From Ilex aquifolium (lineage: Eukaryota; Streptophyta; Magnoliopsida; Aquifoliales; Aquifoliaceae): 64,000 nt of DNA. The position numbers and the translations under genes were made by a program. The DNA lies in contig OX637405.1 of the NCBI GenBank assembly GCA_951799425.1, positions 24,565,371 through 24,629,370 on the forward strand, read 5' to 3'. How positions within the stretch are numbered: position 1 is the stretch's first letter; each line of letters opens with the position of its first letter. The notes beneath the pieces are model-generated. The model did not search any database, was not told where the DNA came from, and saw only the letters and a list, made by a program, of their open reading frames with translations. Positions 11,212 through 22,922 of the stretch are shown in pieces.

Positions 11212-14200
11212 TGTGACACCCCAAATCCGGGGGTCCTTTATTAACCGTTGACAACCCGTCAACCCGCAGAAACATCCGTGGATATCGCTTAACCCGATAC
11301 CACATCAATAACATCCCTAAACCGAGGTTATAACCCACAATGAAAATTCGGTTCAACATTCATTTGATCCAACCCCAGTCCAACACACCATGATTCATAC
11401 CCCATTAGGGTCCAATTTGATCATTTAAAGGAAGGAAATTCAAAGCCCAAAGCTTGGCAGAACAATTTTAAAATTTTAGAATTTTTGGACCGACTACCGG
11501 TAGCTGTTTATCGACTACCGGTAGCTGGAACCTTCTGGACCACGACTACCTGTTAACTACCGGTAGCTGGAACCCTCTGGACCAACGACTACCTGTTGAC
11601 TACCGGTAGCTGTACCCTTCTGGTACACGACTACCTGTTGACTACCGGTAGTCAAAGGCAGATTTTGTCAATTTCAATAATTTTTCATTTCCAACTCATT
11701 TCAAACCTTTCCAAGGTCACCCAGACATATATATTCATGTTTTCTACATTATAAAAAGTCCATGGAAGTCCATTTAATACAATTCTATATATTTACACAT
11801 TAAAATGGAATTTATACGAAAACTTTACAAGTTAAACCATAAAAGCCACAAGTCGGCTTTTCTTCATTCTTGGGGTCCCGTATGAGGGTCTCCCACCGGC
11901 GTATAGTCCGCACCTGAAATGCGTCCCACGAAGGGTGAGCCACGCTCAATAGGATATCCTCCTACAGAGGCTACTCCTCAACCTACATGCATATGAAATG
12001 TTCACATGCAACATTTAACAATTCATAACCATTCCAATCAAGGACATGCAATTCAATGATGGAATGCAATCATGCTGTGCCATGAGATGGGATGAATTCC
12101 ACTCATGTGCATCCACCCGAGCCCACACCGACTCACTTTACATGCAAATGCCATGTATGATGAACCAAGCTACCTGAGCCCCATGAATGAGATGATACTC
12201 ACTCTTATAACTCACCCAAACCCTTCCCGGCTCCTCAACACAATGCTAATGCCAATGTGTTTAACATGACATGAAGTGAGATGAGACTCAACCATGTAAC
12301 TCAATCCGAGCCTCCCCGGCTGCCTCAACACAATGCAATGCCAATGTGTAATAATTTCGTCATCTATGTTTCATCAAATGACATTTTCAAAGTTAGGGTC
12401 TTTCTTGGGATCGGAAACTTCATGGACTCCTACCAATGGTCTTCCACACCAGTACACTTTATGGACTCTTATACCAACGGAGTGCACCCTCCAAATCACC
12501 GGGTCTTTCACCCGAGAGGTCGTCATGCCTCTTCTTGCTCATCCCGACCCAATTTATTTCATGCAACCGTGCGACTCAGTCGGATATTAAATCTAACTTT
12601 CCCGAGCCCACCCATCATCCACCTACATGGTGTTTGATACCAACCATGCACCCACACCCATAATGCGATGTTTCCGTGCATATGCAATATAATGTACCAT
12701 TGCCACTTTTATGCCATGTTCATATGTAATGAATGACATAGGGATATTCCCTACTCACCCACACTCATGCCTAAGCCCATGAATGTGACACAAATGTCAT
12801 GCTTAATATGCAATAATGCCCCATGAGCCATTCAATCACATGTTCGATATGTATGAGTGTCATACGAACAATTTAACATACACCAACTCATCCATGGTAA
12901 ATTATATCATGAGCATATAAATACTATAATCTTTCACAATGTCAACATATATCACAAGCATGTATATATCAACATTTCCTCAAACACAATATCCAAGCAT
13001 GTTGTACATAACTCATGCAAAACATACTTCATTCCATAATGGCATTTAAACAAACACCTTAAAGACATACAATTAAATACTCAATTTCATCATAAAGCTC
13101 AAGAAATCATATCTAGTGATTTCCACACAATTATACCAAGATGGAAGTTATTCCATCCATTTATATCCACATATTATAATCTTCCAAGAGATTATAAAGT
13201 AACCACCTCTAAATGCCAATTCCATTTAGAAATTGACTTTACCAATTTTCCCATATTTCTTTTTTCTACACTTCAAGTTCCTTTAAGAAATTTACCCAAC
13301 AAGTAAATATATACACCCATTTCATACCATCCTTGCTTAGCACATTTGGTACCCATTTCCCACACATGAAATACATTGGTGGTACATTAAACTAGAGAAT
13401 GTGATTTAAATCATGCCACCCATTCTCAATACCCATTTCACACAATTAACCACAATAGGCAAGTGATACATATATATATACACCTACCCATTCCATATAA
13501 CCTTCCTAGGTTGGAAATAAACCTAAATAGGAAGAAAACCCTACCTCTTGTAGCGTGTAGAATCCCGTAGGAAGCTCCTAGAACTCAAAGCAAGCTTGAA
13601 TCCTTCACTTCCAAATTTTTGGCCCTCCAACGTTCGGTGAAAACCGTCGTTTTTGTTACCCACGCGTAGCCCTCGACGCGTAGAACAACTCTTGTTCTTG
13701 GCTCGAGTGGATTTGAGCGCTAGAACGGAGTAGATCGTAGAGAGAAGTTGAGTTTTCTCTCATTTTCCCTCTCTTCTTTTCTCTCGGCTGAAACCGGCTG
13801 AAATGGTGAAGGAGAAGTCTGATTTTTCAGACTTTAGGCCCCTATTTATATTTTTAGAATACTTGGCCCACAATTGGCCACACGTCCCTTTTAATTCCGG
13901 GTCCGTTATCACCCCGAAACGATTAAATTTCGTCCCGGTTCAAGTGCAAAATATTTTTATTTTAAATTGTCTCAATTTATTCCCCAAACTTTAAAATTTT
14001 ATAAAAATTTCGTGTACGGGGTGACCCGAGGCCCGTTCGTCTCGTAAAACGCGAAAAATCCGACTATCTCAGAATTCAACGAAATTTGACATGGTAACTA
14101 GATTTCGCGAGACGAATCCAACGGTGAAATCCGTTTCGTCATCCGAGATCTAGAAAAATTCAGTTTTTCAACTAGTACCGAAGTGGCAATTCACCTATTG

Positions 14201-14239
14201 CCCTTGTTCGTCAAAGTTTAAATTTTCCGGGGTTTCACA
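11212..14239 (-). repeat. 3' LTR of the LARD-like element
   Basis: This 3028-bp LTR lies left of the polypurine tract. It contains four copies of the palindrome CTACCGGTAG at about 11498-11650, in units of about 45 bp. It also has a long region rich in ATGCAA/CATG text. The 118-codon frame at 12281-12637 recurs identically in the other LTR at 16462-16818. It starts and ends inside LTR sequence and shows no protein features, so I read it as chance. Confidence 0.85.
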
Positions 14240-14257
14240 TTCTTCCCCCCTTAAAAG

Positions 14258-15377
14258 AATTTCGTCCCCGAAATTCACACCCTCTTGCACATTCGACCAT
14301 ATGCATAAGTTACAAAAATACTGTCTAAACTGTCCCACATGTATCCGTCTCTCTCCCGGACTAGGTTCTAGACGCAACCAAGTCCGTCCGTAAAGGCACC
14401 ACATATCCCGTGTACCTCTGTCCCATTTCCGGAACTACTAGAATAGGAGATAAATTAACCTCCTCTGTAATTTGACAATAGTACCGAAGCATCCCAAGGC
14501 GAAGCATTCGGTAGTGAAGTCCTTATTCAAACTAGAGTTCTCACAACTCTACCCGTGTCATTCTATGAGGAGCCATAGAGTAGACAACATACCGGGGTGT
14601 AACTTAACACTGAAGTCTACATCCCTACGTGGAGACAAAATTCTTAAGCTCCTAAACATCTGAGGTGGACGAAATTCATGTCTCACTTCGTTCTCTAAGG
14701 TAAAGCTTGCTAGCTAACCCATTAACTACCCATTCCAACGGAATTCATATTTTACTTGAGGTAAACGTCATGCGTTTTCCCTAAAACTTAAAACATACAC
14801 ACTCCAAGGTGTAAACAGTGACCTGCTGATGATCATAATCATCGACGACTTAGTGTGCCGTCAATCCGTCCATCCCAAGGATGACATCAAATTCTAACAT
14901 GTCCGTGGAGTAGAATCCCCAAGAATCCTAGCTCACATTCCCGACATACCCATTTAGTACACACCCTAGATCCTAGGGGAGAACTCACAAACAATGGCTC
15001 TTCCAAGATTACAATCTCTGAGCCCATTCCCTTACTCAAGTTAAATTATCATAGGACAATAACTTAATATCCCAATGTAGGGACCAAGTTTAAAACAATG
15101 AGAATTCCCTCACCGTCTCACTAATAGGGCAAGTGTCACACACTAGTTGACATTTAACCCATGAACCATCCCGTTCTTCCCTTTTTCCGAACCCAAGGTT
15201 ATGTTTTCTAACCCTAGTATTCATTTCCATACACACTTTACCATGTATATAATTTACACATAACATAATCATGTAGCACATAATCATGTAACATTTAAAC
15301 ACATCACATGAAATGCATATGGAATGCAATGGTCTAGACCCAATGCCCATCAAGTCCTAAGTAATTCGTATACCTAG
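14258..15377 (-). pseudogene. Stump of chromovirus protease and RT start inside the LARD-like element
   Basis: Near 14850-14900 (minus strand) lies the counterpart of the LEFDVILGMDG stretch readable in the sister element at 23410-23445. This is the C-terminal gypsy protease motif (D-V-I-L-G-M-D-W-L with Trp to Gly). Closer to the polypurine tract is the counterpart of the RT N-terminal text VDFSVELHPG and LNKDFTTECFALGC. No RT catalytic core, RNase H or integrase is present. The interior is therefore a deletion derivative of a full chromovirus and non-coding in practice. Confidence 0.65.
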
Positions 15378-15392
15378 GCTCTGATACCAAGC

Positions 15393-18300
15393 TGTAACAC
15401 CCCAAATCTGGGGGTCCTTTATTAACCGTTGACAACCCGTCAACCCGCGGAAACATCCGTGGATATCGCTTAACCCGATACCACATCAATAACATCCCTA
15501 AACCGAGGTTATAACCCACAATGAAAATTCGGTTCAACATTCATTTGATCCAACCCCAGTCCAACACACCATGATTCATACCCCATTATGGTCCAATTTG
15601 ATCATTTAAAGGAAGGAAATTCAAAGCCCAAAGCTTGGCAAAACAATTTTAAAATTTTAGAATTTTTGGACTGACTACCGGTAACTGTTTATCGACTACC
15701 GGTAGCTGGAACCTTCTGGACCACGACTACCTGTTAACTACCGGTAGCTGGAACCCTCTGGACCAACGACTACCTGTTGACTACCGATAGTTGTACCCTT
15801 CTGGTACACGACTACCTGTTGACTACCGGTAGTCAAAGGCAGATTTTGTCCATTTCAATAATTTTTCATTTCCAACTCATTTCAAACCTTTCCAAGGTCA
15901 CCCAAACATATATATTCATGTTTTCTACATTATAAAAAGTCCATGGAAGTCCATTTAATACAATTCCATATATTTACACATTAAAATGGAATTTATACGA
16001 AAACTTTACAAGTTAAACCATAAAAGCCACAAGTCGGCTTTTCTTCATTCTTGGGGTCCCGTATGAGGGTCTCCCACCGGCGTATAGTCCGCACCTGAAA
16101 TGCGTCCCACGAAGGGTGAGCCACGCTCAATAGGATATCCTCCTACAGAGGCTACTCCTCAACCTACATGCATATGAAATGTTCACATGCAACATTTAAC
16201 AATTCATAACCATTCCAATCAAGGACATGCAATTCAATGATGAAATGCAATCATGCTGTGCCATGAGATGGGATGAATTCCACTCATGTGCATCCACCCG
16301 AGCCCACACCGACTCACTTTACATGCAAATGCCATGTATGATGAACCAAGCTACCTGAGCCCCATGAATGAGATGATACTCACTCTTATAACTCACCCAA
16401 ACCCTTCCCGGCTCCTCAACACAATGCTAATGCCAATGTGTTTAACATGACATGAAGTGAGATGAGACTCAACCATGTAACTCAATCCGAGCCTCCCCGG
16501 CTGCCTCAACACAATGCAATGCCAATGTGTAATAATTTCGTCATCTATGTTTCATCAAATGACATTTTCAAAGTTAGGGTCTTTCTTGGGATCGGAAACT
16601 TCATGGACTCTTACCAATGGTCTTCCACACCAGTACACTTTATGGACTCTTATACCAACGGAGTGCACCCTCCAAATCACCGGGTCTTTCACCCGAGAGG
16701 TCGTCATGCCTCTTCTTGCTCATCCCGACCCAATTTATTTCATGCAACCGTGCGACTCAGTCGGATATTAAATCTAACTTTCCCGAGCCCACCCATCATC
16801 CACCTACATGGTGTTTGATATCAACCATGCACCCACACCCATAATGCGATGTTTCCGTGCATATGCAATATAATGTACCATTGCCACTTTTATGCCATGT
16901 TCATATGTAATGAATGACATAGGGATATTCCCTACTCACCCACACTCATGCCTAAGCCCATGAATGTGACACAAATGTCATGCTTAATATGCAATAATGC
17001 CCCATGAGCCATTCAATCACATGTTCGATATGTATGAGTGTCATACGAACAATTTAACATACACCAACTCATCCATGGTAAATTATATCATGAGCATATA
17101 AATACTATAATCTTTCACAATGTCAACATATATCACAAGCATGTATATATCAACATTTCCTCAAAACACAATATCCAAGCATGTTGTACATAACTCATGC
17201 AAAACATACTTCATTCCATAATGGCATTTAAACAAACACCTTAAAGACATACAATTAAATACTCAATTTCATCATAAAGCTCAAGAAATCATATCTAGTG
17301 ATTTCCACACAATTATACCAAGATGGAAGTTATTCCATCCATTTATATCCACATATTATAATCTTCCAAGAGATTATAAAGTAACCACCTCTAAATGCCA
17401 ATTCCATTTAGAAATTGACTTTACCAATTTTCCCATATTCCTTTTTTCTACACTTCAAGTTCTTTATGAAATTTACCCAACAAGTAATTATATACACCCA
17501 TTTCATACCAACCTTGCTTAGCACATTTGGTACCCATTTCCCACACATGAAATACATTGGTGGTACATTAAACTAGAGAATGTGATTTAAATCATGCCAC
17601 CTATTCTCAATACCCATTTCACCCAATTAACCACAATAGGCAAGTGATACATATATATATACACCTACCCATTCCATATAACCTTCCTAGGTTGGAAATA
17701 AACCTAAGTAGGAAGAAAACCCTACCTCTTGTAGCGTGTAGAATCCCGTAGGAAGCTCCTACAACTCAAAGCAAGCTTGAATCCTTCACTTCCAAATTTT
17801 CGGCCCTCCAACGTTCGGTGAAAACCGTCGTTTTTGGTACCCACGCGTAGCCCTCGACGCGTAGAACAACTCTTGTTCTTGGCTCGAGTGGATTTGAGCG
17901 CTAGAACGGAGTAGATCGTAGAGAGAAGTTGAGTTTTCTCTCATTTTCCCTCTCTTCTTTTCTCTCAGCTGAAACCGGCTGAAATGGTGAAGGAGAAGTC
18001 TGATTTTTCAGACTTTAGGCCCCTATTTATATTTTTAGAATACTTGGCCCACAATTGGCCACACGTCCCTTTTAATTCCGGGTCCGTTATCACCCCGAAA
18101 CGATTAAATTTCGTCCCGGTTCAAGTGCAAAATATTTTCATTTTAACTTGTCTCAATTTATTCCCCAAACTTTAAAATTTTATAAAAATTTCGTGTACGG
18201 GGTCACCCGAGGCCCGTTCGTCTCGTAAAACGCGAAAAATCCGACTATCTCGGAATTTAACGAAATTTGACATGGTAACTAGATTTCGCGAGACGAATCC

Positions 18301-18418
18301 AACGGTGAAATCCGTTTCGTCATCCGAGATCTAGAAAAATTCAGTTTTTCAACTAGTACCGAAGTGGCAATTCACCTATTGCCCTTGTTCGTCAAAGTTT
18401 AAATTTTCCGGGGTTTCA
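15393..18418 (-). repeat. 5' LTR of the LARD-like element
   Basis: This is a near-identical partner of 11212-14239, about 3026 bp. On the + strand it begins TGTAACACCCC immediately after the primer-binding site and ends GGGGTTTCA. It carries the same CTACCGGTAG array (15678-15830). One array unit is altered to CTACCGATAG by a single transition. Confidence 0.85.
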
Positions 18419-18420
18419 TC

Positions 18421-20434
18421 GACAAACAATCCTTTGGGCATGCCTTACTCAAGTCAGTGAAATCAACACATAGTCACCACTTCTCGCTTGTCGTCCTCAC
18501 CAATACCACATTCTCCAGCCACAATGGATATTGCACTTCTCTGATGGATTTCGTATGGAGGAGATCCGTTACCTCCACCTTTACGGCTCAGTTTTGCTCT
18601 AAGGCGAAGCTTCTTCACTTTTGCCTTACCGATTTATAGCTCGAGTCAACATTTGGGTCTATCCCACCCATGTTTGACTGTTTCCAAGCAAATATATCTT
18701 TGGTGGAGTGCAAAAACTCCATAAGCAGTAACTTTAAATCTTCCCTGAGCATTTTTCCAATGTAGGTAACTTGCTCAGGGTGATCTCCATTTGAATAGGC
18801 TCGAGATCCTCCACTGGTCGTGGGCATTCCTCCTCCTCCCTATGATCCAAGGATTCTATATGTTGAGCCCCTTGTTGATATTTTTCCCTTATGGAGGCCA
18901 TATAACATTCTCAGGCCGGCACTCGATATCCTCACACATCTCCAAGTCCCGCCTTTGTAGGGAAGTGGAGCAAGAGGTGATATGTTGACGGCACGACCCT
19001 CATGGACTTGAGGCTAGGGTGGCCTAGAATGACGTTGCATGCCGAGGGGGAACTAGCACCAGGAAGTTAGTTATGACGGTGGTCTAGTATGGGGCCTGCC
19101 TAACTGTGACTGGTACGACTATGGCTCCCAACAAATAAGCCTACTCACCAAAAAAATTGATTAATGGAGTAGTGATAGGCATCAGCTTCTCTCTTCCAAT
19201 ATTTAACTTGTCAAAGTCAGTGGCAAAAATGATATCTGTCGAGCTGCCACTATCAATCATAACCCTCTTAATAGAGTAGTTAGCTATGGTCAGTGTAACT
19301 ACAAATGGGTCATCATGTGGGTGTTGAACTCCCCCGAGGTCCTCATCTAAAAAAGTGGTTAGGGAATCCGTTTGGGATTTCTTCCCAGGATTTACCAACT
19401 TAACCTCTAGTTCGACTTTCATCTTTCGAGCATGGGTCTGGCTAGCGGAGCTTCTCTCTACCCCTGGCGAATCCTCCAGTGATCACAACAACCTCTTCTA
19501 CCACCTGCTGTTGTGGTGCCTCCGCCCAATTAGGTTGCACCTCTTCCCTCTCTTCGCGCTTGTTCTCTATGTACGTTCCAAGGTGCCACTTCTGGGTAAG
19601 GTCCTCAATATGATCCTTGAGCACCTGGAAATCCTCAGTGTTGTGGCCATGAACTCGATGGAACCTGCAATATTTGTCCCTTGATCATTTACTGGGATGG
19701 GTTCACATCTTACCTAGCCACTTGAGGACTCTCTCATCTTGGATTTGGTATAGGATTCGCTCTACACAAGTATTCAATGGTGTATACCTTCTAGCTGGTT
19801 CATCCGTAGTGCGGGCTCCCAAGTAGTCTCTTGCACTCACATGTTAGGAACGACTTTTCTTTGGGATGCTCCCTCATTCTCCTTGGTTTGCCTGATCTTG
19901 TGTCTTCCTTTTTTCTCGACGATCTTCCCTATTGTCCTCCTAGTTTTATCAAGCGTGGAGGGTATCCTCGGCATTCATGTAGCTATAAACTCTTGATAGG
20001 AGCTTTGTCATGGACAAAGGTGGGTCCTTAGAGAGGGAAAAAAGAAACTGGGAGGACTAGAGACCTCCCATAAAGGCTGTGAAAGCAAATTTTTCATCCA
20101 CATTATCAATCTGAAGAGATTTCGTGGTGAAACGACTGTCATAGGCTCTAAGTGACTCACTTTTAGCCTGCTTGATGTCGAGGAGATAGGTAGGTGGTCT
20201 TCGGTGGTCCCAACCTCTGATGAAATATAAGATAAAGGAATTGATGAGCTTCCCAAATGTGTAGATTGTATTGGGCTTTAGTTTGTTAAACCAATGCCGT
20301 GTGGTTCCCTTGAGGGTTGTTGTGAAAGCCCGACAGATAATCTAGTCCGGAACATTACAGAGCATCATTAGAGACCAGTAGGTTTCTAAATGGTCCAGTG
20401 GGTCCTTGGTCCTGTCGAAGCTCTCCATCGCTGG
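18421..20434 (-). pseudogene. Tat-type gypsy gag, protease and RT N-terminus
   Basis: Read right to left on the minus strand. Gag (20434-19442) contains MESFDRTKDPLDHLETYWSL and RAFTTTLKGTTRHWFNKL, the conserved Retrotrans_gag core of Tat elements. It is followed by VLKDHIEDL close to the gag end. Protease (19422-19141) has HDDPFVVTLTIANY and VMIDSGSSTDIIF, with the D-S-G-S-S active-site loop. Before RT is a stretch with FLHSTKDIFAWK and GIDPNV (18827-18615). RT begins CVDFTDLSKACPKD near 18440. The reading is broken by stops and indels. It continues leftwards across the 7.2 kb insertion into 11210-10786. Its gag N-terminus lies beyond the solo LTR, at 30973 onwards. Confidence 0.85.
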
Positions 20435-22044
20435 TGTTAAACGACAAAAAAATTTAACACGTCAACTTTCAGTACAAATTTTTATTTTTATTTTTTATTT
20501 TTTTTGAAAAGGTCAATGACAAGTTCATGCTCGACGCATGGTTTCCTTGAATTATTTATCCTTGACTTGACCCTTCAAGCTCGATTTTCTTTCACATTTT
20601 AATTTGACACATCTCGAAAATCTTATATTGGTTCAATTTTTAAAAAAAGAGAGATAAAAAAAGGACTTGGACATCGGCTACAAATATTTCAGTCATTCTT
20701 GGATGTACTCCACAAATGGTTTTAATGGCTAGCTAAAAGAATGGGTAGTGCAAGACCCATTAGCTAGAAGTTGGTTACTTGTGAGGCAGTTAGATGATTG
20801 ACAGAACATGGGGAAGCCATGAAGTACCCATGTTCTTTGGAACTTAGGCCACTAAGTCCTCATGCCACTTGATTCTCTATTTAAAGAGAAGTGTAGCATG
20901 TAGGCGAGGGAGCTGGAGGGAGAGTTGAGACGGTTAAAAAAGCAAAGGAAAAAGAGAAGTTTCGGTAGAGGAGAAGGAATCTGGAAGTAGATTTTCAGAC
21001 GGTTATCAAAGGAGGAAGAAAAGAAGAGAAGAAAGGCAGAAAAAGAGAGTTTGGAAGAAAAACAAAGCAATTATATATCAGAAAAAAATTCTGATCAGGT
21101 AAATATGATGTTTACTCTCCCTTTCTCTTTAATCTAATGTCTTGAAATTTTGGTTGCAGCAAATGGGTTTAAAACCAAAGCAATCCGAAACTATTGCACC
21201 GATTTCGAGTCGTTCCAATTACAACTCTACTGGAGTTTTAGAGTCTTAAAGACTGGATGATACTCTTCTCGCAAGAATCACTATGTCCAAGCAAAAATTC
21301 TATCGAGCGTGGCGGCAATTTTCGGTCACTCCAAAGTTGCTGTTTACATAAAGTTTTCTACTCCCAAAGTCTGGACAGTGCAGAATGTGTCCAAGCAAAG
21401 TTACTACGAGCCTCTTCTTAGAAAATTCCAGCGGCATGAAGCATGAATGTTGCCAAAAGAAACAGCCTCTATCACAGGCTGTTTATTGCTATACTCCAAC
21501 TACTCTCAAGAAAGCTACCCACCAAAATTGGAAAACAGAGTTCTTGACTCTAATTGAGTTCCCTGTATCAAAAAAAAAGGGACTCAATGGCAGCAAGAAC
21601 GAAAAAAAATCAAGAAGAGTGAGAGGATTAACAAGAGTCTTCGACTCTTTCTTTCCGATGCTTTTCGCTGAAGGCCAGTTACTGTCCTGTTACCAAAACA
21701 TCCATTCACTGTTGAAGAGTCCTTAGACCCTTTAAAATCCTGTTTATTTCAGCAATGTTGAGACTCTCCCAAGGCACAAGTTACAGGAGTTTTTAACTCC
21801 TTGAGTTCTAAGTGCTCTCAAAATTACAAGTGTTTCACTCTTTTGCGAAACTAGTTCCTTCGAATGGAGTTTCCAACTCTCCTTTTCACTCACTCTTTAA
21901 TCAAGACTCGATTTTTTCCAAAACCATATCAAAGAGTTTCCAACTCTTAAAAATTTTCTGATTTAGTGGCTTGTTTCTCCTACTATTAAAAGGAGTCTCT
22001 GAACATCTTTTAGAAACAAAAAAAAAATGGCAACGACTTTTGGT

Positions 22045-22284
22045 CTTTCAAAGACCATTTTATTGTAAAAAAATTCTGCCTTGGTCTTTCAAAGACCATT
22101 GTAAAAAAAAAAAATTATGTTTTGGTCTTTCAAAGACCATTGTAAAAAAAGTTCTGCCTTGGTCTTTCAAAGACCATTTTAAGTGAAAAAAAATTCTGCT
22201 TTGGTCTTTTAAAGACCATTGTAAAAAAAATTTGTTTTGGTCTTTCAAAGACCATTTTAAAAAAAAACTCTACTTTGGTCTTTC
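22045..22284. repeat. Hairpin tandem array, left part
   Basis: About 6.5 units of 35-42 bp, each with the palindrome TGGTCTTTCAAAGACCA followed by TTTTAAAAAAAATTCTGC-like spacer. The array is cut after GGTCTTTC at 22284 by the insertion of the palindromic retroelement and resumes at 29129. Open frames crossing it are repeat artefacts. Confidence 0.9.
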
Positions 22285-22907
22285 TGTGACGCCCCAAAAT
22301 CCGGGGGTCCCTTATTAACCGTTGACAACCCGTCAACCCGCGGAAATACCCGTGGATGTCGCTTAACTCGACACCACATCGTTAACATTCCCCAAAGTCG
22401 GAATTATTGTCCATAGTTGTGATCTATGTTTCTTTAATTATTTAATTCAATCAAGGTCCAATGTACCCCAATCTACCTCAATTTTGGTCCATTTGTGTCA
22501 TTGGAACTAAAGAAAACAAGGTCCAAAAGCTTGGTGAAATAATTTCAAATTTTCAGATTTTTGGACTAACTACCGGTAGTCAACAGGTAGTCGTTGGTCC
22601 AGAAGGTTCCAGCTACCGGTAGTTAGTCCAAAAATCTGAAAATTTGAAATTATTTCACCAAACTTTTGGACCTTGTTTTCTTTAGTTCCAATGACACAAA
22701 TGGACCAAAATTGAGGTAGATTGGGGTACATTGGACCTTGATTGAATTAAATGATTAAAGAAACATAGATCACAACTATGGACAATAATTCCGACTTTGG
22801 GGAATGTTAACGACGTGGTGTCGGGTTAAGCGACATCCACGGGTATTTCCGCGGGTTGACGGGTTGTCAACGGTTAATAAGGGACCCCCAGATTTTGGGG
22901 CGTCACA
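22285..22907. repeat. Near-perfect palindrome replacing the 5' LTR
   Basis: Left arm 22285-22579 and right arm 22613-22907 are 295 bp each and separated by about 33 bp. I see five mismatches between the arms, all transitions (about 98% identity). The right arm is the U5 end of the element's LTR leading into the primer-binding site; the left arm is its inverted copy. The turn lies in the CTACCGGTAG repeat region. Transcribed or single-stranded, it would fold into a long hairpin. Confidence 0.95.
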
Positions 22908-22922
22908 GCTTGGTATCAGAGC

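Larger units (their letters stand above)
11212..18418 (-). mobile_element. LARD-like non-autonomous gypsy element with 3 kb LTRs
   Basis: Two nearly identical direct copies (11212-14239 and 15393-18418, about 98-99% by eye) flank only about 1.15 kb. Orientation is minus. The primer-binding site is at 15378-15389 (reverse complement TGGTATCAGAGC), next to the LTR at 15393. The polypurine tract is at 14240-14257, next to the LTR ending at 14239. LTR ends are TGTGAAACC...GGTGT(C/T)ACA on the minus strand; the outer 5' end reads TGAAACC, two bases shorter. It splits the RT of the Tat host. GACAA at 11206-11210 and 18421-18425 is a candidate 5-bp TSD, with one and two extra bases at the junctions. 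High LTR identity points to a recent insertion. LTRs longer than the interior and no complete pol indicate a derivative mobilised in trans. Confidence 0.85.

Noticed and set aside
12281-12637. 118-codon frame, identical in both LTRs (also 16462-16818)
   Set aside because: It lies wholly inside the LTRs and is duplicated only because the LTRs are. It has no domain features, and two other overlapping frames are open as well.
19355-19684. 109-codon plus-strand frame
   Set aside because: It is antisense to Tat gag and protease, which carry the recognised motifs on the minus strand.
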